Positions 1 through 11,170 of a DNA stretch of 64,000 nt are shown here, one piece after another. The notes beneath the pieces are model-generated. The model was not told the DNA's origin. It ran no database searches and saw only the letters and a list, made by a program, of their open reading frames with translations. Made by a program: the position numbers and the translations under genes. Positions within the stretch are counted from its first letter, which is position 1. Each line of letters begins with the position of its first letter. Source of the stretch: Ampelocalamus luodianensis (taxonomy: Eukaryota; Streptophyta; Magnoliopsida; Poales; Poaceae); contig CM070622.1 in NCBI GenBank assembly GCA_036346255.1, positions 22,842,751 to 22,906,750 of the forward strand. The letters are read 5' to 3'.

Positions 1-1555
1 ATGTTATATGGGTTTGTTTGCTAGTTTGTAGAACGATGCTTAGCCATGTTAGTAGTTATAGCTGAAAGCGGTTGATGGAGCTAGTCCATCGGCCGGTGGA
101 TTGAATTGAATCTTAATGAAATTTGAGGATTTTATGGATTGGATTATGGTGGATTTGAGGAATGTATCCAGGTCTTCGCATCTGGGGTTTGTGGACATGT
201 TGGGCATGGGTTTTATGTTCTTAACTTGGACGGGTGTAGGGTGATGATGAATTATGGTTGTTTATTGTTATGGAATTGTGTAGCCTCGTCTGAGTGATTA
301 AGGACCGGTCTGTGCTGTGATGAACCAAGTCTTACGTGTAACCACACGCCGGGATAATGGCGAAGGCTTGGCTTAATAATTTGTTGTGTGTTAGCTATCA
401 GAACACAATCAGATTGACAATTGTTATTGTTTAATTGTTTCTTTTGTCAATCTGGTGGGGGCATATTAAGTTTTGCCTTACTTGCCCTTAAGGGTCTCTT
501 GTTTGTAAAGGACTTACTTACACAACGGGTACACCCATGGCGCTGATAAACGACTTTCGACCATGGTGTTGTTTCCTCGGGTGGTTTGATGGTTAGGACA
601 TGACATTGTAACAGCCTCGTTATGATATCTTAGTCACACTCCTTCGGAAGAGTGCATGGCGACAGTATAAGGTATTCATATCGTGTGGGTAAGGTTGTAC
701 AACTTTGCAGAGTAACTAAATCTATTCGAATAACCTCGTTCTAGGTTATGGACAACACTTGTGGGAAAGCAGACACAATTAGTCTTTTGTGAAATTAAGT
801 TTGGGTTATGGTTGGGAATGTTATGTCATTATGTTAGTTTGTTCAAATTTGAAATGATTTCATGAACGCGTAGTTCGCGCGTTAATTTTGATGAGGAATG
901 AATTGTGCCACGAATGAGATGTTCGTGTGTTGATTATATTTGGAGATTATACCATTGTTGATCATTATTTACTGTCATAAAATGTTTTCTAAATGTTTTA
1001 CAAATGGTAAGTTGAATCTATATTGTTTATCTCTATGCAAAACTTGCTTTATGCTGAAAATTGACTAGTGTAGTAGCCTTCCTTTGTTACTCACATGCAT
1101 CCTTATTTTTATTGAAAGTCTCGCGAGTACAACTTTGTACTTGAAAAGTGTCTATTTGATCAGGTAAGGACGACGGGCGCAACGACTTTAACTCCAATTG
1201 GTTGTTTGTGGGATTTTGGGCATGCCAACTCGGTTATTCCATTTTTACTTTTAAGTTTATCTTCCGCTGCGATTTATTTGTGTTATTGTTATTTAGATTT
1301 GGCTGATTGGCCCTCTTATGTAAAATTGTGACCATAAGGTTCTATATGTTGAAGATGTATCAAAGTTTCTATTTCTCTTGTATGATTGTGTATGGATGTG
1401 ATTGCAATGTTGTATTAAGATATGTGCATGTTAGCCACTGATCCTTGGGAGCTAACATGAGACACGTATCCAGGCACTTGGAATCGTTTTCGTCTCACGT
1501 TAAGTATTACGTTTTTAGCATAATTACTTAGCTTGAAACGGATCCGATCCCGGGA
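1..1555 (+). mobile_element. Gypsy-type LTR, 3' portion, truncated by window edge
   Basis: No coding sequence. This stretch matches the reverse complement of about 24335-25930 along its length, roughly 80% by eye. Shared landmarks are the GTTGATGGAGCTAGTCCATC block, the CCAAGTCTTACGTG block, a TCTATTCGAATA block and GATCCTTGGGAGCTAACATG near the end. The same landmark style (CTGCAGAGTGT, ATTCGAATAG) occurs in the chromovirus LTR at 46033-49241, so I read it as the last part of a related Gypsy LTR on the + strand. Homology stops near 1555, where a GTTGCA-rich repeat starts. No primer-binding site follows, so the element continues only to the left, if at all. Confidence 0.7.
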
Positions 1556-1830
1556 GGCCTCACAGTTTTCAAATGTTGCAGTGTCATAAGGCTGTAAACT
1601 TTTTGTTTGGGATTCCTGATATTGTTTTAGTACTTAGCTAAGTCATATACTCATGATATTCATTCTTCTTTCGGTGAGAAGATGATATCTTTTTTTTTCA
1701 AATTTTCTCGGTATTTTTTCACTGATATTCTGTATTTTGTTGCATACATTAATTATAATTGTTGCACAAATCGTTCACCGATGTTGCACCCATCGTACGT
1801 CCAGGCGCTAGGTGTCCTAGCCTTATTTGG
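1556..1830 (+). repeat. GTTGCA-rich dispersed repeat, copy 1
   Basis: About 190 bp here (1566-1757) is nearly collinear with 45145-45325. Both share GTGTCATAAGGCTGTAAAC, TTAGTACTTAGCTAAGTCA and CTTTCGGTGAGAAGAT. The motif GTTGCA recurs. The right end (GTACGTCCAGGCGCTAGG) resembles the end of copy 2 near 44155. It behaves as a mobile repeat, but I cannot name the family and see no terminal inverted repeat. Confidence 0.5.
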
Positions 1831-3388
1831 ATTGTCTCAGGCTGGTTAGGCCATCGGCTAATTTCACACTGTAGCAGTTAATCTTTTCTGGTCTTTTGAT
1901 TTTGATTAGATTAGATTCATGTAGGCAGGCCTAATTTTGAGCCCAAGTAGTTGAATTTGTGGTGCTGATTGGGTATGTGCTTAACGAAATAGTTGACGTT
2001 CGATGGATCAGATTTGAGTCAATCTTACTCAGCCCATTGGGATGTCCATTGTTCGTTCATACTCTTCTTGAAAGCTTTTGACCAAGATTTTTTTTGTTCA
2101 TTTTTTTTTTTGGAAATGTGCAAGCAAGGCATGTGCGATGCGCCTGTATGCTCTTTTGACCAATATTACTACTCTGGTGAGTGCGATTTTATTTTCATTA
2201 TTTTAGGCGTCGGTTACTAACTGCATTGGAATCCAATACTTCATATCGATAATCAAGAAAGGAAGAAAGTTTAGAAGGCATACGGATATTTCGAACACTG
2301 GCATTACTTGTTGAAGTACTAATATGGCACTCTAAATCTATAATAGAACTGTAAATATTTCCTGGAGAAACAGGTGTGTAATATGCAATCCAAACTATTA
2401 CTTCAAAAAGTTACCAGCGCAAAGCTGACCTTCAATCTAACTCAGTTACTTAGGTTTCATCACAAGCAAATGGAGGCAGAGAAGACTAATTCAAGAGATC
2501 CACAGTATATTCAGGAAAGAAAGGAGGTTGAAAGCAACCATAGCAAAACAAAGGGCACCAGTGATTTGCGGGTTTTACCATCCATTCTAGGTGTAACCGA
2601 TCTTTTTACTGCCGATTTGGGTGACATGCGATCTTTTTTTACTGTCAATTTCACCGCTAATCATGTGATATAGGGTTTTTACTGCCAGATTGGACAATAC
2701 CGAGACTTTTACCACCGATCACAGCGTGCCGCATGTATTTTACCACCGATCTCACGTGGGAAGCGCGCAAGCTGGTGCACCGCGCGTAGCGCGAGGGAGC
2801 ATGGGCTATCGCGCCGCGTGCAGCGTGGCCTAGGCTGTGACCCACGTGTAAAATAGCTATTCAACGATGAGGCGCTGAATAACGCTACCTTATATACATA
2901 TATAATCAATTGTTGGTTTCTGAAAAAGGGTTTATCTATAATAGTTGCTTGGCACCGCACCACGCAATGAACCAATGATACCGCATGGCCATAATCCCTG
3001 AAACTAAACCAAACCAGCCAACCATGCTGGTCTTATCTGCCCGCTTTATACATGAATAATCCAAATAGAATCTTAGGGTTATTCCCAGGATCAAGTATCA
3101 TGCTTCCATGAAAAGGTATTCATGTAGATCAATACACTGAAATTCCATGCCCTTAACTAAGTTCTTATTTCCGACTGTCACAAACACATAGTATTCCTTC
3201 TGTCGCACAATGTCTGACCGTCCTCGTCTATGTCTTCTACACCGAACTTGGAAGACATACGATGTACGTTTTAACACCAAACAGTGAAACAACGGGTACC
3301 CGTACGTCACAACCAACATAAATACGACATATCACATACGAATAGCATACTGCAATTAGACGATTATGAGTTTATGACTCGCCATGCT
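1831..3388. other. No gene recognised; 3' flank of the synthase gene
   Basis: Short open frames occur here but none has a recognisable domain. The part nearest 3388 must hold the 3' UTR and polyadenylation site of the nicotianamine synthase gene on the - strand. I cannot place the site with confidence. Confidence 0.4.
2570..2765 (+). repeat. Irregular TTTTTACTGCCGAT-like short repeats
   Basis: Five variants of a core reading roughly TTTTTAC(T/C)(G/A)CCGAT occur at uneven spacing of about 35-60 bp (around 2596, 2635, 2675, 2706 and 2738). No open frame runs through them. The function is unknown. Confidence 0.4.
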
Positions 3389-4369
3389 TCAGACGGACAG
3401 CTCCTTGGTGGCAAACTCTTCCCTCTTGTCGAGCACGCTCACTTCCATCTTGCAGCACTTGCACGGCGGGCTCACCACCGGCACCGCGCCGCGCGCGTGC
3501 GCATGGCCATTTTGGAGTCCATTGGCGCGCTCGTCCACCTTACGCGCGATGATTACGGAGTTGACCACCTCGTCGTCGGGGTGGTACACGGCCAGCACAT
3601 CGAACCCGCCCAGCCTGATGTCCTCAGGATCGACGATGGGGTACAGGAACCCGCGCGCCCCATGCGCACTCCGCACAACGAGGGCCGCTCCGTCCGCCAT
3701 GTGCGTGCCCAGGTGAGCTATCACCTTGGCCTTCTCCTCGGCCGCCATGCCGACGAGCGCGGCCAGGAAGACGACGTCGTAAGCGCCGAGCTCCTGCGTC
3801 AGGTTGGCCACGTCGGCGGTGTGGAATGACATGCGCGCGCCCACGTCCTTGTCCGCACGGACTAGCTTCCTGGCCTGCTCGTTCGCCGCGCCGCACCTAT
3901 CGTAGTTGTCGAACAGCGTATTGGGCAGGTGGCGCGCGGCGAGCACGAGCGAGCTGAATGGCAGTGGGCCTGACCCAACGAATGCGACGCGGGTCGGCAC
4001 AATGCCGGGCACGTAGCGAGCCAAGAGCTCATACTCGAGCTTGCTGAGGTTGATGTAGTTGCTGTAGTAAGGGAAGCGGCCGAGGTGGTCGAGCGGGTTG
4101 TCGAAGGCGGCGAGCATGTCGGAGTAGTGCGCCTCGAGCTTCCCCTCGGCGTCTGAGCAGAGGCGGATGAGCTCCTCCCGCATCTTCTGTGCCTCCGGGC
4201 CGAGCTTAGTCACATCGACGGGGCTCGGCGGAATGCACGCCGTGACGAGATCGGTGAACAGCGCGTCCACATCAGCAGATGGGCTCAACGACGGTAGCTT
4301 GACGATGGCAGCGTGGAGCCCGGCGATCTTCTGAACCAGGGCAGCAACCTCCATGTTTTGGGCCTCCAT
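3389..4369 (-). CDS. NAS: Nicotianamine synthase
   Basis: The enzyme joins aminobutyrate units from three S-adenosyl-methionine molecules to make nicotianamine. Nicotianamine is a cytosolic chelator of Fe, Zn and Cu and, in grasses, the precursor of mugineic acid phytosiderophores. The frame is open for 326 residues with no intron, matching the intronless grass family (about 325-330 aa). Visible family blocks include FPYYSNYINLSKLEYELL (about residues 107-124), the SAM-fold segment FVGSGPLPFSSLVLAARHL (about 137-155), DNYDRCGAAN (about 160) and VVFLAALVGMAAEEKA (about 200). The tail carries PPCKCCKME, as in rice NAS1/NAS2-type proteins. I chose the ATG at 4369 because the protein then begins MEAQNMEVAALVQKIAGLHA, like known family members. 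An in-frame ATG at 4477 would add 36 residues without family similarity. No stop or frameshift is seen, so it is probably functional. The Copia element upstream has the same orientation. Confidence 0.96.
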   Translation of the reverse strand: MEAQNMEVAALVQKIAGLHAAIVKLPSLSPSADVDALFTDLVTACIPPSPVDVTKLGPEAQKMREELIRLCSDAEGKLEAHYSDMLAAFDNPLDHLGRFPYYSNYINLSKLEYELLARYVPGIVPTRVAFVGSGPLPFSSLVLAARHLPNTLFDNYDRCGAANEQARKLVRADKDVGARMSFHTADVANLTQELGAYDVVFLAALVGMAAEEKAKVIAHLGTHMADGAALVVRSAHGARGFLYPIVDPEDIRLGGFDVLAVYHPDDEVVNSVIIARKVDERANGLQNGHAHARGAVPVVSPPCKCCKMEVSVLDKREEFATKELSV

Positions 4370-4482
4370 ATTACTTCTTGTTACAAACGCGCCCCCGAAC
4401 TCTGAAGCACAAAGAAATGGGGATGGCAATGGACTGGAGTGCTCGAGCTGCTTGTTGAGCTCTGGAATGCGTACCAAGGGGG

Positions 4483-4490
4483 TATAAATA
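4483..4490 (-). promoter_or_regulatory. TATA-like box of the synthase gene
   Basis: The + strand reads TATAAATA here, so the gene strand reads TATTTATA. It lies about 113 bp upstream of the start codon, which would give a 5' UTR of about 80 nt. Position and composition fit, but no transcript data are available. Confidence 0.5.
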
Positions 4491-4833
4491 GCAGTTGTAC
4501 GGCCTCAATTATTTGCTAACTGCTAATAAAATCTCAAATGTTTCGCGAGTCCGATTGCACGCCTGGACCGATCAGGAAGCTCAAAAAAGCGCATGAATGG
4601 CGCGCTTCACGCGTGCATGCTCGATAAGGCTGGTTTCATGCCTCTGATTAGTATTATTTTTAGCGAGTCAAACCGCTGCAGCGGGACCCATTCGCTAGAT
4701 CGTTCAAAGTCCGACACAGGTTGCAGCTGGGGAGTGTATAGAGTACGAGTTCAGCACGAAGATTGGCGTATGGAGACAACGAGCCAATAGTAGTATACTC
4801 GGTACTCTATCAATACCATAACTATGTCATCAT

Positions 4834-4838
4834 ATCAC
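4834..4838. repeat. Target site duplication of Copia element A (left copy)
   Basis: ATCAC directly precedes the LTR. The same five bases follow the other LTR at 24153-24157, which fixes both boundaries of the insertion. Confidence 0.9.
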
Positions 4839-5280
4839 TGTAGGTTATTAATCTAAGGCTAAACACGATCTAATGACATTAACCCTAGCTTAATCATGAA
4901 CACATAGCATAATCTTTAGAGTGGAAGCGTGATTATGCATACCCGAACTCGAAGATGCCATGAGTGCTTGTAGATGCGTCGATGTAGAGGTGCAGATCCG
5001 GTCGGTTGCCGTAGAGATGGTGTGGGCGAGGACGGCGGTGTGGCTGCGACGGCGTTGGCCTTCGGTCTTTGCCCACCTGAGTGCTCGAGATAGATCGAGT
5101 TGTTGGGGATTTCGTAGCCTGGAAGCACTTCGCTAAAAGCTTGCCAAGCCCCCCTCTGTTTTTCTGTAGCGCTCGGTGAACGGGACCGAAACCAATAAGT
5201 TGGTTGCGCCTCCGATCAGGGCGCGTAGTGGGGCGTGCCCCCTTGAAGCTCGGAAGTTGTTAGCCGAGATCAACCCAACA
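4839..5280 (-). repeat. 3' LTR of Copia element A
   Basis: It is the 442-bp partner of 23711-24152, with TG/CA ends. It lies 470 bp upstream of the nicotianamine synthase start codon and has the same orientation, so LTR-initiated transcripts would run toward that gene. I do not see an obvious TATA box in it. Confidence 0.93.
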
Positions 5281-5294
5281 TTCTCCCCTTTGAT
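5281..5294 (-). other. Polypurine tract of Copia element A
   Basis: The - strand reads ATCAAAGGGGAGAA directly before the LTR. This is the plus-strand DNA primer of the element and fixes its orientation. Confidence 0.85.
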
Positions 5295-5469
5295 CGTAAG
5301 GCTAACATCATAAGTTCATTCTCAATAAAACAACATTCCAAGGTAATACGTCGCATGACCAATGAAGTGCTATACAACCCTAGTACCTATAGTGTACTAT
5401 CCCATCTTGAAATGAATATTCATTATGCTTAATAGGAGTTGGTTTGCTTTAAGGTCCTTTTATCCAGAA

Positions 5470-8383
5470 TCAAAGGCTTCCCAATAAACCCATGCCGGCA
5501 ACATGATCATGAAAGATATTGGGTGGTAAGCCTTTAGTAAGCGGATCCGCAAGCATTGACTTAGTACTAATATGCTTGATACTAATGGTTTGACCCTGGA
5601 TTCTATCTTTCACAACATGGTACTTAATGTCAATGTATTTGGCAGCACCACTTGACTTGTTACTCGTATAAAAGACTGCGAGTTCGTTATCGGCAGTATA
5701 AGGTGAGTGGTTTAGAGATGTTGTCTACCACTCTAAGTCCTGGGATAAAGTTCTTAAGCCATACAGCCTGCCCGGTGGTCTCATAACATGCCACAAACTC
5801 AGCTTACATCGTTGAAGATGCCGTAAGGGTTTGTTTGGAGCTTTTCCACGAGATAGCTCCTCCAGCGAGTGTGAAGATATAACCTGACGTGGATTTCATA
5901 GTATCAACACATCCCGTAAAATCTGAATCTGAATAACCAACAACTTCAAGGTTATCAGAATTATTATATATGAGCATGAAATGCTTAGTAGTTTGCATAT
6001 AGCGCAAAGCTTTCTTAATGGCCTTCCAGTGGTCCGGTCCTGGATTTGACTGATATTTGCCAAGCATCCCAGTTACAAAAGCTAAATCAAAGCATGTGCA
6101 TACTTGAGCATACATAATGCTTCCGACAGCTGAAGCATAAGGAACCGACTTCATCTGATCAGTTTCATATTGGTTCCTTGGACATTGAAATGTCCCAAAC
6201 TTATCGCCCTTAACAATAGGAGCAAGCGAGCCAGGGCACTTATGCATATTATATCTCTTCAGTACTCTGTCAATGTATACCTTCTGAGATAAACCTAATA
6301 TTCCTTTGGACCTATCTCGGTGAATCTCAATGCCAAGAACGTAAGAGTCATCACCAAGATCCTTCATATAAAAATTAGATGAAAGAAATCTCTTGGTCTC
6401 AAATAGCATATCCTTATCACTGCTGGCCAATAAGATGTCATCCACATAAAGCACTAAGATAGTGAATTTACTCCCCTTGAACTTAACATATATGCAGTTA
6501 TCAACTTCATTTTCCTTAAAACCAAAATTCCTTATGATCTTATCAAATTTGAGGTATCACTGCCTTGACGCTTGCTTTAAGTCATAAATCGATTTCTTAA
6601 GTCGACATCCCATATGCTCCTTGTCTTCCATGACAAAACCTTCCGGTTCAGCCATGTAAACGTTCTCTTGCAGTCGCCATTAAGAAATGTCATCTTAACA
6701 TCCATCTAATGCAGCTCTAAATCATAATAAGCTACAAGTTCCATAACGATTCTGAATGAATCTTTAGTTGAGACAGGAGAAAAGGTGTCATTATAGTCAA
6801 TCCACTCTCTTTGTGAGAAGCCTTTTGCTACAAGCATTGCTTTGAACCTTTCGATATTTCCCTTAAAGTCATGTTTGGTTTTGTAGACTCATTTACAACA
6901 TATTGTTTTGACTCCGTCAGGAATTTCTACTAAGTCTCATACATCATTAGTGCTCATAGACTTTAGTTCATCCTTCATGGCATCAAGCCACTTAGAAGAA
7001 TGTTCACTCACCATGGCCTCCTTATAAGAGGTGGGGTCATCTACCTTCCCTATATCATTAATATCCTCATTTATATAAACAACATAATCATTTGAGATGG
7101 TAGATCTTCTCTCCCGCTGTGATCTTCTAATAAGTTCATCAACTATTACAAGAGACTACTGAGGCTCATCATTAGGTGCAACATTAGGAATTTCAGAGAC
7201 CTCAACAGTGGGTGCAACAACAATATTCTCTACTGGAGGTGTAACCACCTGAGGCACAGGAATAAAGGTCTCTGGGATAAGCGGTGAAGGTACATAAACC
7301 CGCTTCTCCTCAAGATCTATTTTCCTGGGCTTCAGGTCCTCGTTATTCTCTAAGAATACAGTGTGTCTTGTTTCTACAAACCTAGTTATCCTATCAGGAT
7401 AGAAAAACGATACCCTTTGGATCTCTCAGGGTACCTAATAAAATGGCAACTTACTGTTTTATGGTCTAATTTCCCAATATGTGAATTAAATATCTTAGCT
7501 TCCGCACGATAACCCCACACTCGTAAATATTTCATACTCAGTTTCCTCCCAGTCTATAATTCATAAGGTGTCTTAGGCACTGATTTACTAGGAACCTGAT
7601 TAAGAATATGTGTGGCTGTCTTTAGTGCTTTCATCCACAAACCAATTGGTAAACTAGAATAGCTAAGCATGCTCTGTACCATATCCATAAGTGTACGGTT
7701 GCGTCTCTCAGCTACCCCATTCTGCTGAGGTTCACCTGGTGTAGAATACTAGGCAACAATGCCATTTTTCTGAAGGAACTTAGCGAAAGGGCCAGAAATT
7801 TGCCCATAAGAGGCCTGTCTTCCATAATATTCCCCCCTACGGTCCGATCTTACCACTTTAATTCTTAGGTTGTGTTGATTTTCAACTTCAGCTTTAAATA
7901 TCTTAAATTTCTCAAGTGACTCAGATCGGTTTTTAATGGAAAAGATATAACAATAACGGGAAAAATCATCAGTGAATGTGATGAAGGAATCAAAACCATC
8001 CACTGATGTCACAGGAAAAGGACCGTAAATATCAGTATGAATTAATTCTAAGAGTCCTGTGCTGCGAGTGGCTCCCTTCTTTATTTGCTTTACATATTTT
8101 TCTTTAATACAATCAATGCAGTGGTCTGAGTCAGAGAAATCTAATGGGTGGAGAATTTCTTCCTTAATAAGACGCTTTGTTCTTCCCCTCGAAATGTAGC
8201 CTAAACGACAGTGCCACATTTTCAAATAAGTCTCATCATTCTTTTTACGCTTAGCATCATACACATTCAAAGATACAGGAGATTCATTAAGAGAAAGCAT
8301 ATAGAGCTTGTCTTGTCTAAAAGCAATACCAACATCATTTGAATTAAATGTAATAATGCATTTATTGTCACCAAAATTACACT
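5470..8383 (-). pseudogene. Copia A pol, second part: integrase, reverse transcriptase, RNase H
   Basis: Reading the - strand from 8383, the zinc-binding integrase head (WHCRLGYISRG ... CIDCIKEK, about 8230-8090) is followed by the core Asp blocks HTDIYGP (about 8030) and VVRSDRRGEY (about 7850). The catalytic Glu region lies near 7690. The reverse transcriptase follows, with YVDD at about 6448-6437, and the RNase H block YSDSDFTGC at about 5930. The frame is open at 8300-7749 and 6454-5804 but has stops near 7750 and several between 7000 and 6460. A C-terminal block ending GMGLLGSL stops at 5470. It continues the gag-protease part at 21483; the Tat element separates them within pol. The stop codons make it inactive. 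Confidence 0.88.
8379..8383. repeat. Target site duplication of Gypsy element B (left copy)
   Basis: ACACT directly precedes the LTR and is repeated at 21483-21487 after the other LTR. It is derived from the pol sequence of Copia A. Confidence 0.88.
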
Positions 8384-9509
8384 TGTCGGTGTTTTAGAAC
8401 CGATCTTACGTAAAGATTGTTTGATTCGGGGGGTCTCCACAATTGATCACACAGACGAAGAAGACACGGGGATTTTTATACAGGTTCGGGCCTTCTCCGG
8501 TGAGAATAACAACTCTACTCCTGTATATCTTGTATTTGCTCTTTGGATTACAATCGAATAAGTGTTTTCCTAACTGTTCTCCAAAGAAGACTCTGTTTCT
8601 TCTTTTTCCCAAAAGCCTCCCCCTCTATCTCTAACAGATACCTATTTATACTAAGCAATAGTGGACGTTGTCCTTCCAGGCTAATTAGTCGCTCATTATT
8701 ATGTAATAATAAGAGTAATTACGGAGTAGTAACCTCCCATCTTTGTCAATCGATTACGATCGAGAGATAGTGAGAATTATCTACGATTATGTCGAGATAA
8801 TGCGTATTTTGACCGCTTAGATTCTCACCGTTTAATGGGCGTCAAGCGGGTGGGTCCAGTAAGTCGCGAGGAACCTGTAGCAGGCCCCGATCGTGAGAAA
8901 ACTTACGACCGGACATACTCGTAACGATCATACCATAGTCGTAGAAGAGCTTACGACTAGGTAGTAGTCGTAACGATTATACCATGGTCGTAGAAGAGCT
9001 TACGACCAGGGGGTAGTCGTACTAAGCAATAGTGGACGTTGTCCTTCCAGGCTAATTAGTCGCTCATTATTATGTAATAATGAGAGTAATTACCGGAGTA
9101 GTAACCTCCCATCTTGTCAATCGCCACGATCGAGAGATAGTGGAATTATCTACGCTTATGTCGAGATAATCGCGTATTTTGACCGCTAGATTCTCACCGC
9201 TTAATGGGCCATCAAGCGGGTGGGTCGATGAAGTCGTGAGGAACCTGTAGCAGGCCCCGATCGTAGAAAAACTTACGACCAGACATACTCGTAACGATCA
9301 TACCATAGTCGTAGAAGAGCTTACGACTAGGTAGTAGTCGTAACGATTATACCATGGTCGTAGAAGAGCTTACGACCAGGGGGTAGTTGTAGGGTAGCCT
9401 ACGATTTCCTGACTAGTTCTTCCCTTTTGATATTTTAAGGGGTATGTCTTATGACGTAATATTTCTTGATTATGGAGTAAATAAATGAGGATTATTTAGA
9501 TCCTCGTCA
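8384..9509 (-). repeat. 3' LTR of Gypsy element B, with internal duplication
   Basis: It matches 20680-21482 but is about 320 bp longer, because about 370 bp (8650-9020) is repeated in tandem at 9021-9390. It contains several copies of the palindromic GTCGTA...TACGAC motif. Confidence 0.9.
8650..9390 (-). repeat. Tandem duplication of about 370 bp within one LTR
   Basis: ACTAAGCAATAGTGGACGTT starts both units, at 8650 and 9021. Each runs through the GTCGTAGAAGAGCTTACGAC repeats to GGGGGTAGT(C/T)GT. The other LTR of the element carries only one unit, so the duplication arose after or during insertion. Confidence 0.88.
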
Positions 9510-9525
9510 TCTAGCCCCCCAGCTT
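9510..9525 (-). other. Polypurine tract of Gypsy element B
   Basis: The - strand reads GCTGGGGGGCTAGA directly before the TGACGAGG start of the 3' LTR. Confidence 0.75.
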
Positions 9526-10037
9526 CAAGTGAAAATAACTTACTTGAGTGAAGGGTCGTAGACGATCCTTTGACCACTAAAGGGTCGTTAGGAAAACGTT
9601 GAAGGAAAAACTCTTCAACCCTTGTTTCTCTCGACCAGGAATATGCTTGATCGAGGTAATTGGTTTAAGGTTGTCACGACTACGAGATGTCTTACGACTT
9701 CGAAGCCGTCGTAGCCTTAAAACCGAAAATAAGGTTTTCCCGGTTGGTCTTTCACTTGACCCGGGGGTCAAGATGGTAATTTCACTTGAGGTGTGAAAAG
9801 GTGTCTTGGGACTTTCCATAGGGCGGTAAAAAGCCCGTCCGTTGAAACGATTCCCCGCGGTGGCGTCGTTGGGATTTCGCGACGTTTCATCTCAAGCGTG
9901 CGGTTATAAACGGGCGCGGGGAAGAACTTAGGGTTCTTACCTTTTACCCAACATCTATTGCTTTCTTGTTTCTTCCGCGGTGACTCGTACATTTTCTTGA
10001 AGCTTTCCCAACCTTAAATCTTCGTTCTTGAGAGAAA
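9526..10037. other. Spacer between LTR and antisense ORF of element B
   Basis: No domain is recognised. The + strand runs toward the antisense ORF, so its promoter or 5' UTR could lie here. The short open frames on both strands carry no recognisable motif. Confidence 0.35.
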
Positions 10038-10978
10038 AATGGCGGGATTGTCTCTGAATGGGCGAGTCGGAGATGGACGATGCAAAATGATCGCTTTCGT
10101 CGCGCGAAGATCCCGAGGGTCTTCGTGACTTGGATTGCGCGAATGGGCGGCATTGGCCTTCGGAGAGGTAGGCCAAATTCCGTCTTCGGTGCTTCTCGTG
10201 AGTGTGGCCTTCGATTGCTGCTCACCCTTTCCTCACGCCGTGCTCGAGCACTTCAGTGGAATTAGTGTACCTTGGTCCTAATTCCATCACGATGTTAAGT
10301 GTATTCGTGTACTTGTGTGAGGCCTACCTAGGATTCCGGGACCTCGAGCTGTTCGGTATTATTATGGAATGGCTCGTCAGCGAAATCACTAGTAGTCGTG
10401 GTCCAAGCTCCATGACAACAAGTCGAAGGAGTATATTCAGATGTTTACCCGTCGTCTGGCGGGTTGGAAGAAGAGGTGGTTCTCTCGGGAGGTTACCCAG
10501 AAGATAGCCTCTCGTTCGTTGGACGAGCCGCCGCGATCTTCTTCACGGGACTCGACTCCCGATAATCTCGACCGGATAGCCCCTATATTCAAGCTATCAA
10601 AGACTTGAAGTCGGAGGGCTCACCGGTTGGCACGTGGTGAAGGACTTCATCACGCGGCGGATTAGTCCTTTGAAGACAAGGGTCCCTCCCATGTGGAGGT
10701 ACTCGAGAAAGGACGACCCAACCGGGGACTACAAGGACGGTGAGTAGAAAGACTTACTCTTTTGGTTTTATCCTTGGTTAACCCCGATTTAGTCTGCTTA
10801 ATCGTATTGTCCATATTCCCGGATCTTTCGCAGCGGAGGTTGGCGCTTCGTGTCCGGCTCATCTGCGAGAAGCATCCGGCGAATATGGCGGCCCCTCAAA
10901 TCCTCGCGGTTTTGACCACAGAGGAGAAAGAAAGGCGCCTAAAGGTAATCAAACGACTCTGCCTTTAGGTGTTTTATT

Positions 10979-11170
10979 GTCGTAGAATAGTATACGACTA
11001 GCTGATTTGTCGCAGAAAAACTTACGACTGGGTACTGATCGTAGAAAAACTTACGACCGGATGTAATCGTAGAATAACTTACGATTAGACAATGTCGTAG
11101 AAAAACTTACGACTTAACGTAATCGTAGAATGACTTACGATTAGATAATGTCGTAGAAATACTTATAATT
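10979..11170 (+). repeat. Tandem array of a palindromic repeat of about 28 bp
   Basis: Seven units follow the pattern GTCGTAGAAAAACTTACGAC plus about 8 variable bases, with a 28-29 bp period. GTCGTA and TACGAC are inverted repeats around an 8-base loop. The array sits in an intron-like gap of the antisense ORF. The same motif forms arrays in the LTRs of elements B and D. Confidence 0.85.

Larger units (their letters stand above)
4370..4838 (-). promoter_or_regulatory. Remaining proximal promoter and 5' UTR of the synthase gene
   Basis: This is the only host sequence left between the synthase start codon and the 3' LTR of the Copia element at 4839. It holds a TATA-like box (4483-4490). CATGC cores lie near 4616 and 4638; this is the core bound by IDEF1 in iron-deficiency promoters, but a 5-bp match is weak evidence. 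The distal promoter now lies beyond 24157. Confidence 0.6.

Noticed and set aside
3284..3896. Long open frames overlapping the synthase gene on both strands
   Set aside because: They are GC-rich shadows of the real gene with no recognisable domains.
4370..4477. Upstream in-frame ATG extending the synthase by 36 residues
   Set aside because: The extension shows no family similarity and begins upstream of most of the likely 5' UTR, right at the TATA-like box. MEAQN at 4369 matches the family start.
9577..10225. Minus-strand open frames near the 3' LTR of element B
   Set aside because: No pol or env similarity; the opposite strand carries the supported antisense ORF.
8938..11170. Regularly spaced palindromic repeats as a CRISPR array
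   Set aside because: The spacers are only about 8 bases and similar to each other, there are no cas genes, and the genome is a plant one inside a retrotransposon.
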